From Macrosoma leucophasiata (lineage: Eukaryota > Arthropoda > Insecta > Lepidoptera > Hedylidae), in assembly GCA_036365455.1 (NCBI GenBank), contig JAWQUS010000008.1:21249501-21313500 (forward strand): a DNA stretch of 64,000 bases, given 5' to 3'. The notes beneath the pieces were generated by a model, which had not been told where the DNA came from, searched no databases, and saw only the letters and a program-made list of their open reading frames with translations. The position numbers were made by a program, and so were the translations under genes. The number at the start of each line of letters is the position of its first letter. The stretch's first letter is position 1. Shown one piece after another: positions 13,501 to 20,431 of the stretch.

Positions 13501-16500
13501 ACCTAATATACTTGCCGTTAAATGGTAGTGTTCAGCACTATCGTGTTCCGGTCAGGTGGTAATGTACGGCCCTGTAATTTCCGGCACAGAGGCGTAACAC
13601 CTTATGCCTCAGAAGTGGTAACGCATCTGCATTGTGACCTTGGTCTTAGTGTGGGTGTCTATAGGCTGCAGTCATCACTTAACATCAATGTAAACCGTAT
13701 GTTTAATTAGTACTCCCAATACCTACTTTAAGAAAAATCTGTCTGGTGTAATCCAAACTCCAGAAATTATTTCGTATTTCAAAAACAGCTGTTGAAAATA
13801 TCTCGTTAAAACTAAATTTCATTAAAAGGTTTCATCAAGACATTACAAAATTTTTCATGTAACATTAATACATTATAAATTTTAACTAAGATTCCAATTG
13901 CCGTGAAGCAACTTACTTACTTTCTCTTATGTCTGGCTCGAATTGATTTGTTTCTTCTCCAGAACCTTCGACAAGACTGAAATAAAAAAAAACAGTAGGT
14001 AAAGTTATTGTTTTATTTTTTTTAAGAAAAATGGAAAGAAAAATTTGACTTCAGGCGAGGCTCGAACTCGCGACCTACTGGGAATCTGGTCCAGCCGCTC
14101 TTCCAATTGAGCTACTGAAGCCCTGCCCGATTTGTCAAATCTTTCCTTCACATCTATTGCATTGCTTTATGGTAGCAGCAGCGCCATCTATTACCAACTA
14201 TGCTAGTTAGGCAACCGATATAATAGACTTTTCAGTTTATTGAATATCGTAAAGAAGTCGCTTTTACCCTTAATAATTGTTTTATATTATTTCGCATTAA
14301 CACATGCTTGTGAAATATATTTTATTTCTTTTAAAGAAAAATAGAAAGAAAAAAAAATATAAAACAATTATTAAGGGTAAAAGCGACTTCTTTACGATAT
14401 TCAATAAACTGAAAAGTCTATTATATCGGTTGCCTAACTAGCATAGTTGGTAATAGATGGCGCTGCTGCTACCATAAAGCAATGCAATAGATGTGAAGGA
14501 AAGATTTGACAAATCGGGCAGGGCTTCAGTAGCTCAATTGGAAGAGCGGCTGGACCAGATTCCCAGTAGGTCGCGAGTTCGAGCCTCGCCTGAAGTCAAA
14601 TTTTTCTTTCCATTTTTCTTTAAAAAAATAAAATATATTTCACAAGCATGTGTTAATGCGAAATAATATAAAACAAAGTTATTGTTGCTCGCTATTTATG
14701 GTACATTAATACGAATAACTAGCGGCCCGCCCAGGCTTCGCACGGGTGCAATGTTACTACTATCATGATAAAATATAGCTTATAGCACTCCTGAATAGTG
14801 TAAATTCCTAATCGTAATCTTTCTTTCTACAAAGAATTTTCATGATCGGTTCAGTATTTCCGAAGATTAGCCGCTACAAACAAACAGACAAGCAATCAAA
14901 GTTACAAACTTTACCTCTTTATTTATTATATGTATAGAGTATAGACTATATGAATAGTGAAAAATAAATAATCTACACTTATATTATAAAGAGGAAAACT
15001 TTGTTTGTTTGGTTGTATTGAATAGGCTCAAAAACCGACCGACCGATTTTAAACATTCTTTCTCTATTCGAAAGCTACATAATCCACGGGTAACATAAGC
15101 TATATTTTATTTTGGAAAATATAGCTTAGGGTTCAAATATTTGGGTTTTTCGGACACAAGGTGTAAAAAATCATTATATTTTGTGTACACTGCCTAAACT
15201 ATAAAAGATATCGAGGAAGGCTTGAGGCTTTATCTATAATCATCACGCTAAAACGAATAGGAGAGGGTAGGTAACATTGCACCCGCGCGTAGCCGGGGCG
15301 GATTGCTAGTGTATGTATAAAGATGTGTAAAACATGTAATAAGCTTATAGGTAATAATATCAAATAATGGATCTTGCAGAGATCAAAATTCGACCTATTG
15401 ATATACACATCTGCATTTTCCCAACACATCTATATTGTAATTTCTGTTTTCTTATAGATGCTTATAGAATACACTATTCACTTAGCATCAATGGGGCTGT
15501 TCAGAAAAAATCGGCCCAAAGACAAATTAGGTGATAGTTTAGTAAGGAAAAGACGCCATATTAGCGATCACATCTAGTATTTGTATACTCTTTGATCACA
15601 TCTTAATGTCAGATGTACCTATTTTACTATGGCATATTACAATTATAATAATATCAAGACAAGTTAGTCTATTCTGGCCGTAGATTTATTATACTACTTC
15701 GATTCTGGCCGAAATGCATTGGTAGGAATACTAAAACAACAATTTTGCCGTTTTTAATTTGTGGTCACAAAAAGTTTTGTAAGATCTTAGTTTTTCTGAA
15801 CACAGCCTTGCATACAAAATTTGAATAATTTTGAAGTTTGGCGATACCTAAGTCTCGGAGCAACGTTAGGTTAGGTTAGTCAAAGTTGTGGGACCACTTT
15901 TTATGATGTATAGGTACCTACTTCTTCCCAAATATTTACTTATTTATTCGTAGTTTTTTAGCCATTAATATAACATACAATATACCTAGGCATAATGTAA
16001 CTTACATATCTTCGTCATCTTCGTTGTCTTCTGGTCTTGGTTCTGAGTCGAAAAAGACTGAAAATGTTACAATTATCAATCAATATCAAGAAAAAAAAAA
16101 ATAATAAAATTAGTTACACCGTGTAACGTGAATAACGCTCAAACATCCCAATTAGAAAATGCAGTTACAATCATAATACATGAACTGAAATAACATGTCT
16201 ATCTATTAAATAAGTGTTGTTTATTTAAAAATATGTTGTCATCAATTTGTACGAACAGTAGGTATGCTCATCCCATTCACGCATACTTATTTTTAATAAA
16301 AATAATTATTAAAATAATTATTTTCGATCGAGTTATGCGTTCGAACCGCTGCGGATGTAGGTTAAAATATTAATAATATAATAATATTACTCATCATCAT
16401 CATCATTTCAGCCACAATACGTCCACTGTTGGACAAAGGCCTCCTCCAAAGATTGCTACAATGAACGGGCGAAGGCCTTGACCAGGTCGTCGGTTCATCT

Positions 16501-17167
16501 TGTCTGCCTACGCTTCGTGTTCAGGTACGCGGTCGCCATTCGAGAACTCTTCAGCTCCCACGACCATTGGTTCTTCGAGCTATTTGCCCGGCTCACTGTC
16601 ACTTGAGTAACGCAATGCGGCAATGTTGGTAACCTTTGTTCTCATATTGGTTCATTCACATATCACATTTCTGATTCGATTTTGTTTTCTGCGTAACTTT
16701 GAGCCTTCTTATTAGGCCCATAGGCCCATAGGCGCATGTTTTTTTATTAAAGGATAAATGGATCTATATAAACTTATTGAGATCCATTAATTTATTAATC
16801 AAAATAAAATAAGCAGTCAAGATAGAGTCGACCTCGCACATAAAGGATCAGTAGCAAGTAATAATTAGTTTTTTTAGTCTAAGTATGGCAATGCCCCATA
16901 ATTATACAGGGTGTAATCGTTAAGTATGCACAGGCGATTATTCCATAACTATTACAGATATCAAAAAACTTTAAACTGAGTAAAATGCCATTTATATATT
17001 TTATAAAAAATAAAACGAGATATCCATAAATTTTACATTAAAAACTTACATGCTCTCTTCAGGCGTCGCAGATAACCACCTATACCGGGGACTGCATCAT
17101 TGACCTCTAAGAATTCATTAGAGGCTTCATTCTCGCCTTCCCAGTAAATGTCCTCCGCTAAAGACAC
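1382..17167 (-). CDS. trol: Perlecan-like proteoglycan, N-terminal part, eight exons (partial gene)
   Basis: Eight minus-strand exons join with matching phases at every junction: 17167-17050, 16057-16006, 13976-13921, 12616-12460, 11219-11050, 5511-5377, 2201-2043 and 1528-1382, 994 nt in total or about 331 residues. Each internal junction has an AG acceptor and GT donor. The domain order is: N-terminal segment ending in a dibasic cluster (RRLKR), acidic stretch with Ser-Gly, SEA domain, then three LDL-receptor class A repeats. Perlecan (vertebrate HSPG2, fly trol) starts with exactly this order and is a secreted basement-membrane heparan sulfate proteoglycan. The signal-peptide exon is not found, and the downstream part (more LDLa, laminin and Ig domains in the family) lies left of the window. 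The assignment rests on architecture; another SEA+LDLa protein is possible but less likely. Confidence 0.75.
2043..2201 (-). CDS. trol: Perlecan-like gene, LDL-receptor class A repeat 2
   Basis: A 159-nt phase 1-1 exon starting after 'ccgttgcag' and ending before 'gttgttt'. It opens with a Thr-rich linker ([11 protein letters not shown]), then six cysteines: CEATFQC, CEESVC, then [11 protein letters not shown] with the Asp/Glu calcium ligands kept. The central loop SIKTI is shorter and less typical than repeat 1 and resembles repeat 3, which suggests repeats 2 and 3 arose from one another. Confidence 0.85.
2262..2525 (+). mobile_element. MITE-like repeat
   Basis: It starts 'cgttccaaaatgtatggag' and ends 'tgtacaaggcacgggcccaa'. 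The same sequence recurs at 34,947-35,312 and its duplicate 61,028-61,398. The two ends carry related inverted motifs (gcaccttgtac / gtacaaggc), so it is probably a non-autonomous DNA element. The copy at 34.9 kb carries a secondary insertion. Confidence 0.55.
2526..3887. other. Intronic AT-rich stretch with repeat remnants
   Basis: No exon was recognised. About 3,340-3,450 ('ggtttgaccgag' to 'tggggtcgtcccg') is a diverged fragment of the repeat family seen at 4,252, 44,790 and 46,255. The remainder is unassigned. Confidence 0.4.
3888..4182 (-). mobile_element. CR1/Zenon-like LINE 3' tail (5'-truncated)
   Basis: A near-complete copy of the commonest repeat in the window, in reverse: a poly-T at 3,889-3,902 is the A-tail, and it ends 'gctctaccaccagt'. 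In sense direction the family runs actggtggtagagct ... caccaccgcattacctaat ... cataaaa. The layout resembles the 3' UTR of lepidopteran CR1 (Zenon) LINEs. At least ten other copies are listed below. Confidence 0.65.
4252..4690 (+). mobile_element. LINE-like repeat fragment with a nested repeat
   Basis: It begins 'aacgtccactgctggacc', a signature of RTE-type LINE tails, and ends 'gtcgtcacgtcctgacgcc'. A related copy lies at 46,255-46,525 and the second half alone at 44,790-44,945. The block 4,336-4,486 inside it is a reversed copy of another repeat (44,427-44,582 and 49,380-49,527), so this is a repeat inserted in a repeat. Confidence 0.5.
4735..4885 (+). mobile_element. Repeat fragment ending 'cggggcgagcagctagta'
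   Basis: It has the common lepidopteran repeat ending 'cgtgcgaagccggggcga' then 'cagctagta', shared with fragments at 14,719, 15,273 and 17,660. The family is not assigned. Confidence 0.45.
4896..5000 (+). mobile_element. tRNA-derived SINE fragment
   Basis: It shows 'gcaggccaccactgctacgc' followed by a B-box-like 'ggattcgatccc'. The same arrangement is better preserved at 50,093-50,165. The A box is partly lost here. Confidence 0.45.
5130..5330 (+). mobile_element. Non-autonomous DNA element (MITE-like)
   Basis: This is a GC-richer block with an internal inverted pair, 'acgtgacaacgtc' near 5,171 and 'gacgttgtcacgt' near 5,307. The start 'ctggttgcctgtaaagtcgg' is familiar from repeats in other Lepidoptera. 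No coding capacity. It lies just downstream of the first LDLa exon. Confidence 0.45.
5377..5511 (-). CDS. trol: Perlecan-like gene, LDL-receptor class A repeat 1
   Basis: A 135-nt phase 1-1 exon with a 'cctctgtag' acceptor and a 'gtacca' donor. It encodes a textbook LDLa module: six cysteines in [16 protein letters not shown] and [10 protein letters not shown], with the calcium-binding D-G-x-x-D-x-x-x-D-E pattern intact. The long frame in this place on the minus strand is a shadow of this one. Confidence 0.88.
5512..6425. other. Intronic sequence, nothing recognised
   Basis: AT-rich sequence between LDLa exon 1 and the foldback element. No exon or repeat was identified. Confidence 0.4.
6426..7185. 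mobile_element. Foldback element with 227-bp inverted arms
   Basis: Arms 6,426-6,652 and 6,959-7,185 are reverse complements of equal length with only a few mismatches; for example, 'gggtggcgccctgg' faces 'ccagggcgacaccc'. The 306-bp centre is AT-rich and noncoding. No clear target-site duplication is visible. This is a non-autonomous foldback or long-TIR MITE in an intron of the perlecan-like gene. Confidence 0.85.
7186..8539. other. Intronic AT-rich stretch, nothing recognised
   Basis: No exon or repeat was recognised on either strand. Short open frames here have no domain-like features. Confidence 0.4.
8540..8759 (+). mobile_element. tRNA-like SINE, copy 1
   Basis: The tRNA-like core (8,624-8,694) has an A box (tagctcagttgg), a paired D stem (gctc/gagc), a perfect T stem (gcgag/ctcgc) with loop ttcgagt, and 3' ctgaagtc pairing with the 5' side. 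The anticodon arm is poor, so it is not called a working tRNA. It is preceded by 'atagatggcgctac' and followed by 'tttttctttccatttttct' and 'cacaagcatgtgttaa'. The two copies at 14.0-14.7 kb share all these parts. Confidence 0.65.
8762..9438. mobile_element. DNA element with 23-bp perfect TIRs, TTAA-flanked
   Basis: The ends 8,762-8,784 and 9,416-9,438 are perfect inverted repeats (aaaacaaaacctgaaag...). TTAA occurs at both borders (8,760 and 9,438), fitting a piggyBac-type target duplication, though A/T runs make the exact edge uncertain. The interior has no open frame. It sits in the tail of the tRNA-like SINE. Confidence 0.7.
9439..10616. other. Intronic stretch, nothing recognised
   Basis: AT-rich, without recognised exons. 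A GC-richer patch near 9,830 ('gctgttacaccccgtcccc') was not assigned. Confidence 0.35.
10617..10921. repeat. Tandem repeat, three units of about 101 bp
   Basis: Three successive units start 'gttatcgattctgaacaaac', 'gttatcgattcggaacaaac' and 'gttaacgattctgaacaaac' at 10,617, 10,718 and 10,820. Each ends 'ttttcccaaccctac'. The units differ at only a few positions each. Noncoding, in the intron between LDLa repeat 1 and the SEA exons. Confidence 0.9.
11050..11219 (-). CDS. trol: Perlecan-like gene, SEA domain second half
   Basis: A 170-nt exon between 'tttttttcag' and a 'gttagac' donor. It completes the SEA fold: strand ([11 protein letters not shown]), helix ([18 protein letters not shown]) and strand ([14 protein letters not shown]). 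The asparagines in NFT and NGS are potential N-glycosylation sites. It ends in phase 1, matching the following LDLa exons. The incoming phase (two bases) matches the 12.5-kb exon exactly. Confidence 0.8.
11227..12459. other. Intron between the two SEA exons
   Basis: Contains the short tail 'ctaccccgtaggggacctgg' plus (acat)-like repeats at 11,946-11,998, related to the retro-inserted tails at 35,689 and 36,800. Nothing else was recognised. Confidence 0.4.
12460..12616 (-). CDS. trol: Perlecan-like gene, SEA domain first half
   Basis: A 157-nt exon from 'caattttcag' to a 'gtatgtg' donor. It encodes [20 protein letters not shown] and continues through an amphipathic helix ([19 protein letters not shown]) to SLVRIQ. 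Hydrophobic strand, helix and strand are the usual first part of a SEA fold, with the family's S/R-x-EF-x-x-x-S pattern. The G-SVVV autocleavage motif of mucin-type SEA domains is not seen; the junction reads ASLVRIQSRP. A CR1-like LINE tail sits just to the right (12,659-12,815). Confidence 0.8.
12659..12815 (+). mobile_element. CR1/Zenon-like LINE 3' tail, partial
   Basis: Carries the last half of the family, from 'tgtaatttccagcacaggca' to 'tgcttatttgctacttcc'. It lies 43 bp upstream of the SEA exon acceptor. Confidence 0.6.
12953..13239 (+). mobile_element. CR1/Zenon-like LINE 3' tail, near full tail
   Basis: Starts 'actggtggtagagctccag' and ends in an A-run at 13,228-13,239. One of the best-kept copies. 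Confidence 0.65.
13448..13712 (+). mobile_element. CR1/Zenon-like LINE 3' tail
   Basis: Starts 'actggtggtagagctctag' and ends 'aacatcaatgtaaaccgtat', losing the final A-tail. Three copies in the same orientation lie within 1.1 kb (12,659, 12,953 and 13,448). Confidence 0.65.
13921..13976 (-). CDS. trol: Perlecan-like gene, Ser-Gly attachment-site exon
   Basis: A 56-nt exon with a 'gtaagtaag' donor and an AG acceptor. It encodes [19 protein letters not shown] in the joined frame. E-G-S-G-E-E is a good glycosaminoglycan (heparan or chondroitin sulfate) attachment context: Ser-Gly flanked by acidic residues. Its acceptor lies only about 35 bp from the palindromic SINE insertion at 14,013-14,674. 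Confidence 0.72.
14013..14674. mobile_element. Palindromic pair of head-to-head tRNA-like SINEs
   Basis: Arms 14,011-14,288 and 14,356-14,633 are reverse complements over 278 bp with no indel (coordinate sums are constant at 28,644) and one mismatch seen, near the outer end. Each arm carries the tRNA-like cassette: at 14,047-14,120 on minus and 14,524-14,597 on plus. The 67-bp loop is itself an inverted copy of the tail at about 14,623-14,678. The whole is flanked by a 12-bp direct repeat, 'aaagttattgtt', at 14,001-14,012 and 14,675-14,686, as expected of a single insertion event. The left border is about 35 bp from the acceptor of the Ser-Gly exon. Confidence 0.85.
14719..15312. mobile_element. 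Pair of inverted repeat ends, 590 bp
   Basis: 'aactagcggcccgcccagg' at 14,719 faces 'ccggggcggattgctagtg' at 15,293. Both border a 'gggtgcaatgttac' motif or its complement. It is either one element with inverted ends or two adjacent copies of the 4,735-4,885 family in opposite orientation. Noncoding. Confidence 0.45.
15313..16005. other. Intronic stretch, nothing recognised
   Basis: No exon or repeat was recognised between 15.3 kb and the acidic exon. Confidence 0.35.
16006..16057 (-). CDS. trol: Perlecan-like gene, acidic exon
   Basis: A 52-nt exon between 'cattttcag' and 'gtaagttac'. Joined in phase it reads [17 protein letters not shown] and leaves two bases. The strongly acidic composition upstream of the SEA domain parallels the acidic glycosaminoglycan-attachment region at the start of perlecans. 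It is too short to be found as an ORF alone; the phase match on both sides is what supports it. Confidence 0.7.
16388..16730 (-). mobile_element. Old RTE LINE 3' fragment
   Basis: It starts with (atc)n microsatellite and 'acgtccactgttggacaaag', then follows the RTE at 20,432 with many substitutions. Read on the minus strand it is the end of an RTE reverse-transcriptase ORF with stops, and older than the 20.4-kb copy. It lies in the intron upstream of the acidic exon. Confidence 0.7.
17050..17167 (-). CDS. trol: Perlecan-like gene, first recognised exon (N-terminal segment)
   Basis: The exon runs from a 'ttttaatttcag' acceptor to a 'gtaagtt' donor (118 nt). Read in the frame that joins the next exon, it starts with [16 protein letters not shown] and ends GYLRRLKRA, leaving one base. 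The basic cluster RRLKR fits a furin-type cleavage site (inference). It contains no initiator ATG or signal peptide, so at least one exon precedes it further right. The phase fit to the 16.0-kb exon is the main support. Confidence 0.7.
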
Positions 17168-17219
17168 CTGAAATTAAAATAATGGAAATTAAAAAAAATG
17201 CTCTTCTTGTAAAATTGCT

Positions 17220-17690
17220 TATTAGGAGGCATTAAAAAAAATATTTCAGGAGAATTATTGGAAATGGTAAGTCTCAGAAAAAAAATCATAAGAACTATTT
17301 TTATAGAAAACTATAAGATCTATAATTTTGCTCTGAAATACTTTTTTGATAAAACTTACGGTTTTCGAGGAAAATCGAAAAAACCGAAAATTTTGACCTT
17401 GCAGCCTGAATAAGTCCCTTAGCACACATGGGACCGATGGGGACCTTTGAAACTTTGTTCGTCATGCTAAAACTAAGGTTTATACAAAGATTTGGCTCTG
17501 TCGGAATTTTCTTTATTTCAATTGTTCAAAATGACCGGACTATTTGTATGAAATTTCGTTTCTACAAGTGCAGGGACTCAAATTTTCTAGATTCTTTTAA
17601 AATTCGACCCCTAATATATTTTTGGATAAACCCAATAGATTAGTAATGATTATCATTGCACCCGTGTAAAGCCGGGGCAGGCCGCTGGTA
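17220..17690 (+). mobile_element. Repeat ending 'gccggggcaggccgctggta'
   Basis: The end matches the 4,735-4,885 family. The block 17,340-17,400 (aaaacttacggttttcg ... ttttgacctt) also resembles the 9,320-9,390 segment inside the TTAA element. Family not assigned; the open frame at 17,428-17,643 is within it and has no domain. Confidence 0.35.
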
Positions 17691-19439
17691 TACATACTTA
17701 GTTATCTAAAGAAAAGATTTAGGTATACGCAAAATTACAACTTTTTGTGACCAGTATTGAGGTTATTTTCTATACAGTTTCGGCTGTTCCTGTCAGTCAC
17801 TCTCAGTCAGTTATGACGTTGGGACGTGACCACCCTCCAGTTGGACCTTAAGTGGAGGAGAATTGTTCCGTTAGAGCAGTCAGTCAACCGAAAAATGGCG
17901 GACAAACCATTCTAACAGGTGCCAGTAAACAAAACAACGCGGAGTGGGCAGCAGCGCATCGATTCGGGTTACCATCGGATTTCTAGGCCTTTGCCCGGCC
18001 CTACCTATTCCTTGTCCGAATTATTATTTAGATGGAATATGAGAAATAAAACTTACATTAAAATGTAGTATCAAATCAGTCTTTAATCGTTATTAACATG
18101 CCTTTCTCATTCTTTAAGGTTGTATTGAATCATCAACAATGATCTGACCGTCTAATCTGATATTATCTGATCTGCTAATAAAATGTCCGGACTTTTATTG
18201 AATGTCAGGCTTTTGAAATTTCTAAACCCTAACCCTAGCCGCGATGAAACTGCCGCTATTGCGATCGCCAATCTGCATGCTAAGCGTAGCAAATATGGTA
18301 TACTTTCCCCATTAAAAAATAACAAAATTCAAATAATTTATTTCAAATTGGTCTACAAGAACACTTTTGCATTGTCGGGTTATAAGTTACCTTGAGAGAA
18401 TGACTTATAATTATAATCCAATAGGTATTAATAAATACCAATTTAATAATAATATTTAACCGATACCTGAATCATCAAATTTTTCGATTCCTTCATAGAA
18501 GAAAATGAAAAATCTGTTCGTCATAATGACTCAAAACACTATTGTCAGCAACTTTAGAGTCTTGAAGACTTTGAAGCCTTTCGGCAGAACTTACTCTAAG
18601 GCGACATATATTTTGACTGTATTTGTTAACTCAGGTGCTTACAGTAAGTACATATATCTAAGTTTATTAATACATACGTAAGTAAGAATTTCTATAAGAT
18701 GTAGGAGTAGGTACTTAAAGCAGATTAGGGATTGGTCGGCGCGGACCCGCCCCGCCTTAAACGATCGCAATGTGACGGCCCCATTCACCGGATTATCACT
18801 TAAAATGATACAACCGTCGAAACCTTGGGTCGCAAGTAAAAATAGTACCTACCTGCTATCCCGATAACTAAACAAATAAATAAAATTGGAACGGATGGAC
18901 AGATTTTAACGGGACTTTCACTTGCAGATAGCTCATGTAATAAGGAGTAACTTAGGCTACTTTTATACTAGCTGCGCAAACGACTTCGTCTGGGTAGATA
19001 CTGAACAATAATAAATTCTCACGCGGATGACGTCGCGGCCACAGCTAGCATTAATATAAAAACGTTTGAAAAACGAACTTTCTTGATGACCTTTTTTATT
19101 TGTTTATATCTAATACTACTACCAATGGTTGACTGGTAGAGAATGCTTTTAGCATTAAGTCCGCCATTTGTTACATAATTTGTCAATTATTTTGTAACAA
19201 TAAAGAATAAATAAATAAATAAATAATACAATTATTCTGCAATTTTCTTAGTTGCTGATCATATCGTTGACATTTGCATTTAATTTTCATTGAAAAGTAG
19301 AAATTTCATATCTGGTCATCATCTCATATTTAACTTGTGCAAAAACGTAGGTAACATGTGTGACTAGGTTCGGTTGCAACTACTTACATTAGCTATTAGG
19401 TACAAAAATTGTGAAGTACCGGCAGAGAATATGTAATAA
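17691..19439. other. Upstream stretch, nothing firmly recognised
   Basis: It should hold part of the intron before the first recognised perlecan-like exon. A GC-richer patch at 17,750-18,000 with 'tcagtcactctcagtcagtt' is unassigned. An 'aataaataaataaat' run lies near 19,205. Confidence 0.35.
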
Positions 19440-19695
19440 TAAATAATAATAATAATGGCAACCCATTATACGTCCCACTGCTGGGCACGAGTCTCTCCCC
19501 TTTTTGGGGGGAGGCCTGGAGCTTACTCCACCACGCTTCTCCAATGCAGATTGGTGGAGGTGGGTGTTGGTTAGTGACCAACCCACTGTCGGATGTTTTC
19601 AAACCGCCCATAAGGCCTCCGACGAGGTTTAACGACTGCTATCCATCGATAGCAACCGGGACCGACGGCTTAACGTGCCCTCCGAACACTTATCA
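19440..19695 (+). mobile_element. LINE 3' tail (cccactgctgggc family)
   Basis: It starts 'aatggcaacccattatacgt' then 'cccactgctgggcacgag'. Longer copies lie at 34,327, 41,100 and 60,408. As written the sequence begins with a trinucleotide run, so the true sense strand of the LINE is probably the opposite one. At 19,696 it switches abruptly to a different family. Confidence 0.55.
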
Positions 19696-19766
19696 TTTGG
19701 CGCACTAGATTAGGAAATGCGGTGGTGCCTACGCGTTCGAGCTCCTACACTGGAACTCTACCACCA
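19696..19766 (-). mobile_element. CR1/Zenon-like start fragment fused to the LINE tail
   Basis: 'attaggaaatgcggtggtgc' to 'gaactctaccacca' is the first 70 bp of the CR1-like tail in reverse. It directly abuts the previous repeat with no spacer, a chimeric junction. Confidence 0.5.
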
Positions 19767-19769
19767 CTA

Positions 19770-19975
19770 AAACTACATACTTGGAATCTATAATATAAAA
19801 ATAAGCCAGGTTTTCCTTCCTGACGCTATAACTCCAGAACGCACGAACCGATTTCCGCGGTTGTGCATTCGTTGGAAAGGTGTCGGGCTCCGTGAGGTTA
19901 ATAGCAAAGAAAATCCAGGAAAATTTTTTTTAAAAACGACATCCACGCGGGCGAAGCCGCGGGCAACAGCTAGTT
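19770..19975 (+). mobile_element. Repeat ending 'gaagccgcgggcaacagcta'
   Basis: It matches in reverse the block at 39,366-39,567 (cgttggaaaggtgtcgggct and 'gaaccgatttccgcggttg'). It is a common lepidopteran repeat type with 'ctagctgttgcccgcgg' ends. Family not assigned. Confidence 0.5.
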
Positions 19976-19989
19976 ACCTATAATTATAC

Positions 19990-20097
19990 TTACCTCTCTT
20001 ATTCTCCACCGACCCGCATTGGAGTAAGCTCCAGGCCTCCCAAGAATAGGAGAGACTCGTGCCCAGCAGTGGGATGTATCAGGGATTGCCATTGTTG
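19990..20097 (-). mobile_element. LINE tail fragment (cccactgctgggc family), reverse
   Basis: 'attggagtaagctccaggcc' and 'gtgcccagcagtgggatgta' are the reverse complement of the block at 19,450-19,545. Confidence 0.55.
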
Positions 20098-20431
20098 TAC
20101 TTACCTCTTTAATTTTCTCTTACAATAGAATTAAAATAAATGTATACAGAGTTGTAGTACAGAGCAGCAATTGACCTTGATTAGATCAGAATAAGCTGCA
20201 AAAGCGTAGGTACAATATTTTTTTGCATCGCGGATCGCGGTGGAATCTAATTGTATAAATAATTGAATACCACTGTTCAAAATTAGCTAACAGACTAAAC
20301 GTAGGTAGGTATCATACGGATCCTTTTGTTTGTCTTCAGCGTGGATATTGTTGGGTATTTTGTTTCTTGTTTAAAAGGCACTAGCAAGGTTTGCAGGTAG
20401 GCAAGATAGAAGACATCAGATCTTCAAGAAC

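Noticed and set aside
18225..18240. Telomere-like 'ccctaaccctag'
   Set aside because: Only two units, and insect telomeres typically use TTAGG; chance occurrence.
18465..18535. Possible small minus-strand exon (…EKFDDS, then a GT) upstream of the 17.1-kb exon
   Set aside because: Weak acceptor, very short, and the phase with the next exon cannot be checked.
19389..19611. Pro-rich minus-strand frames around 19.4, 34.3, 41.0 and 60.4 kb
   Set aside because: They are the same LINE-tail repeat read in the wrong frame; the similarity among them is due to the repeat, not a gene family.
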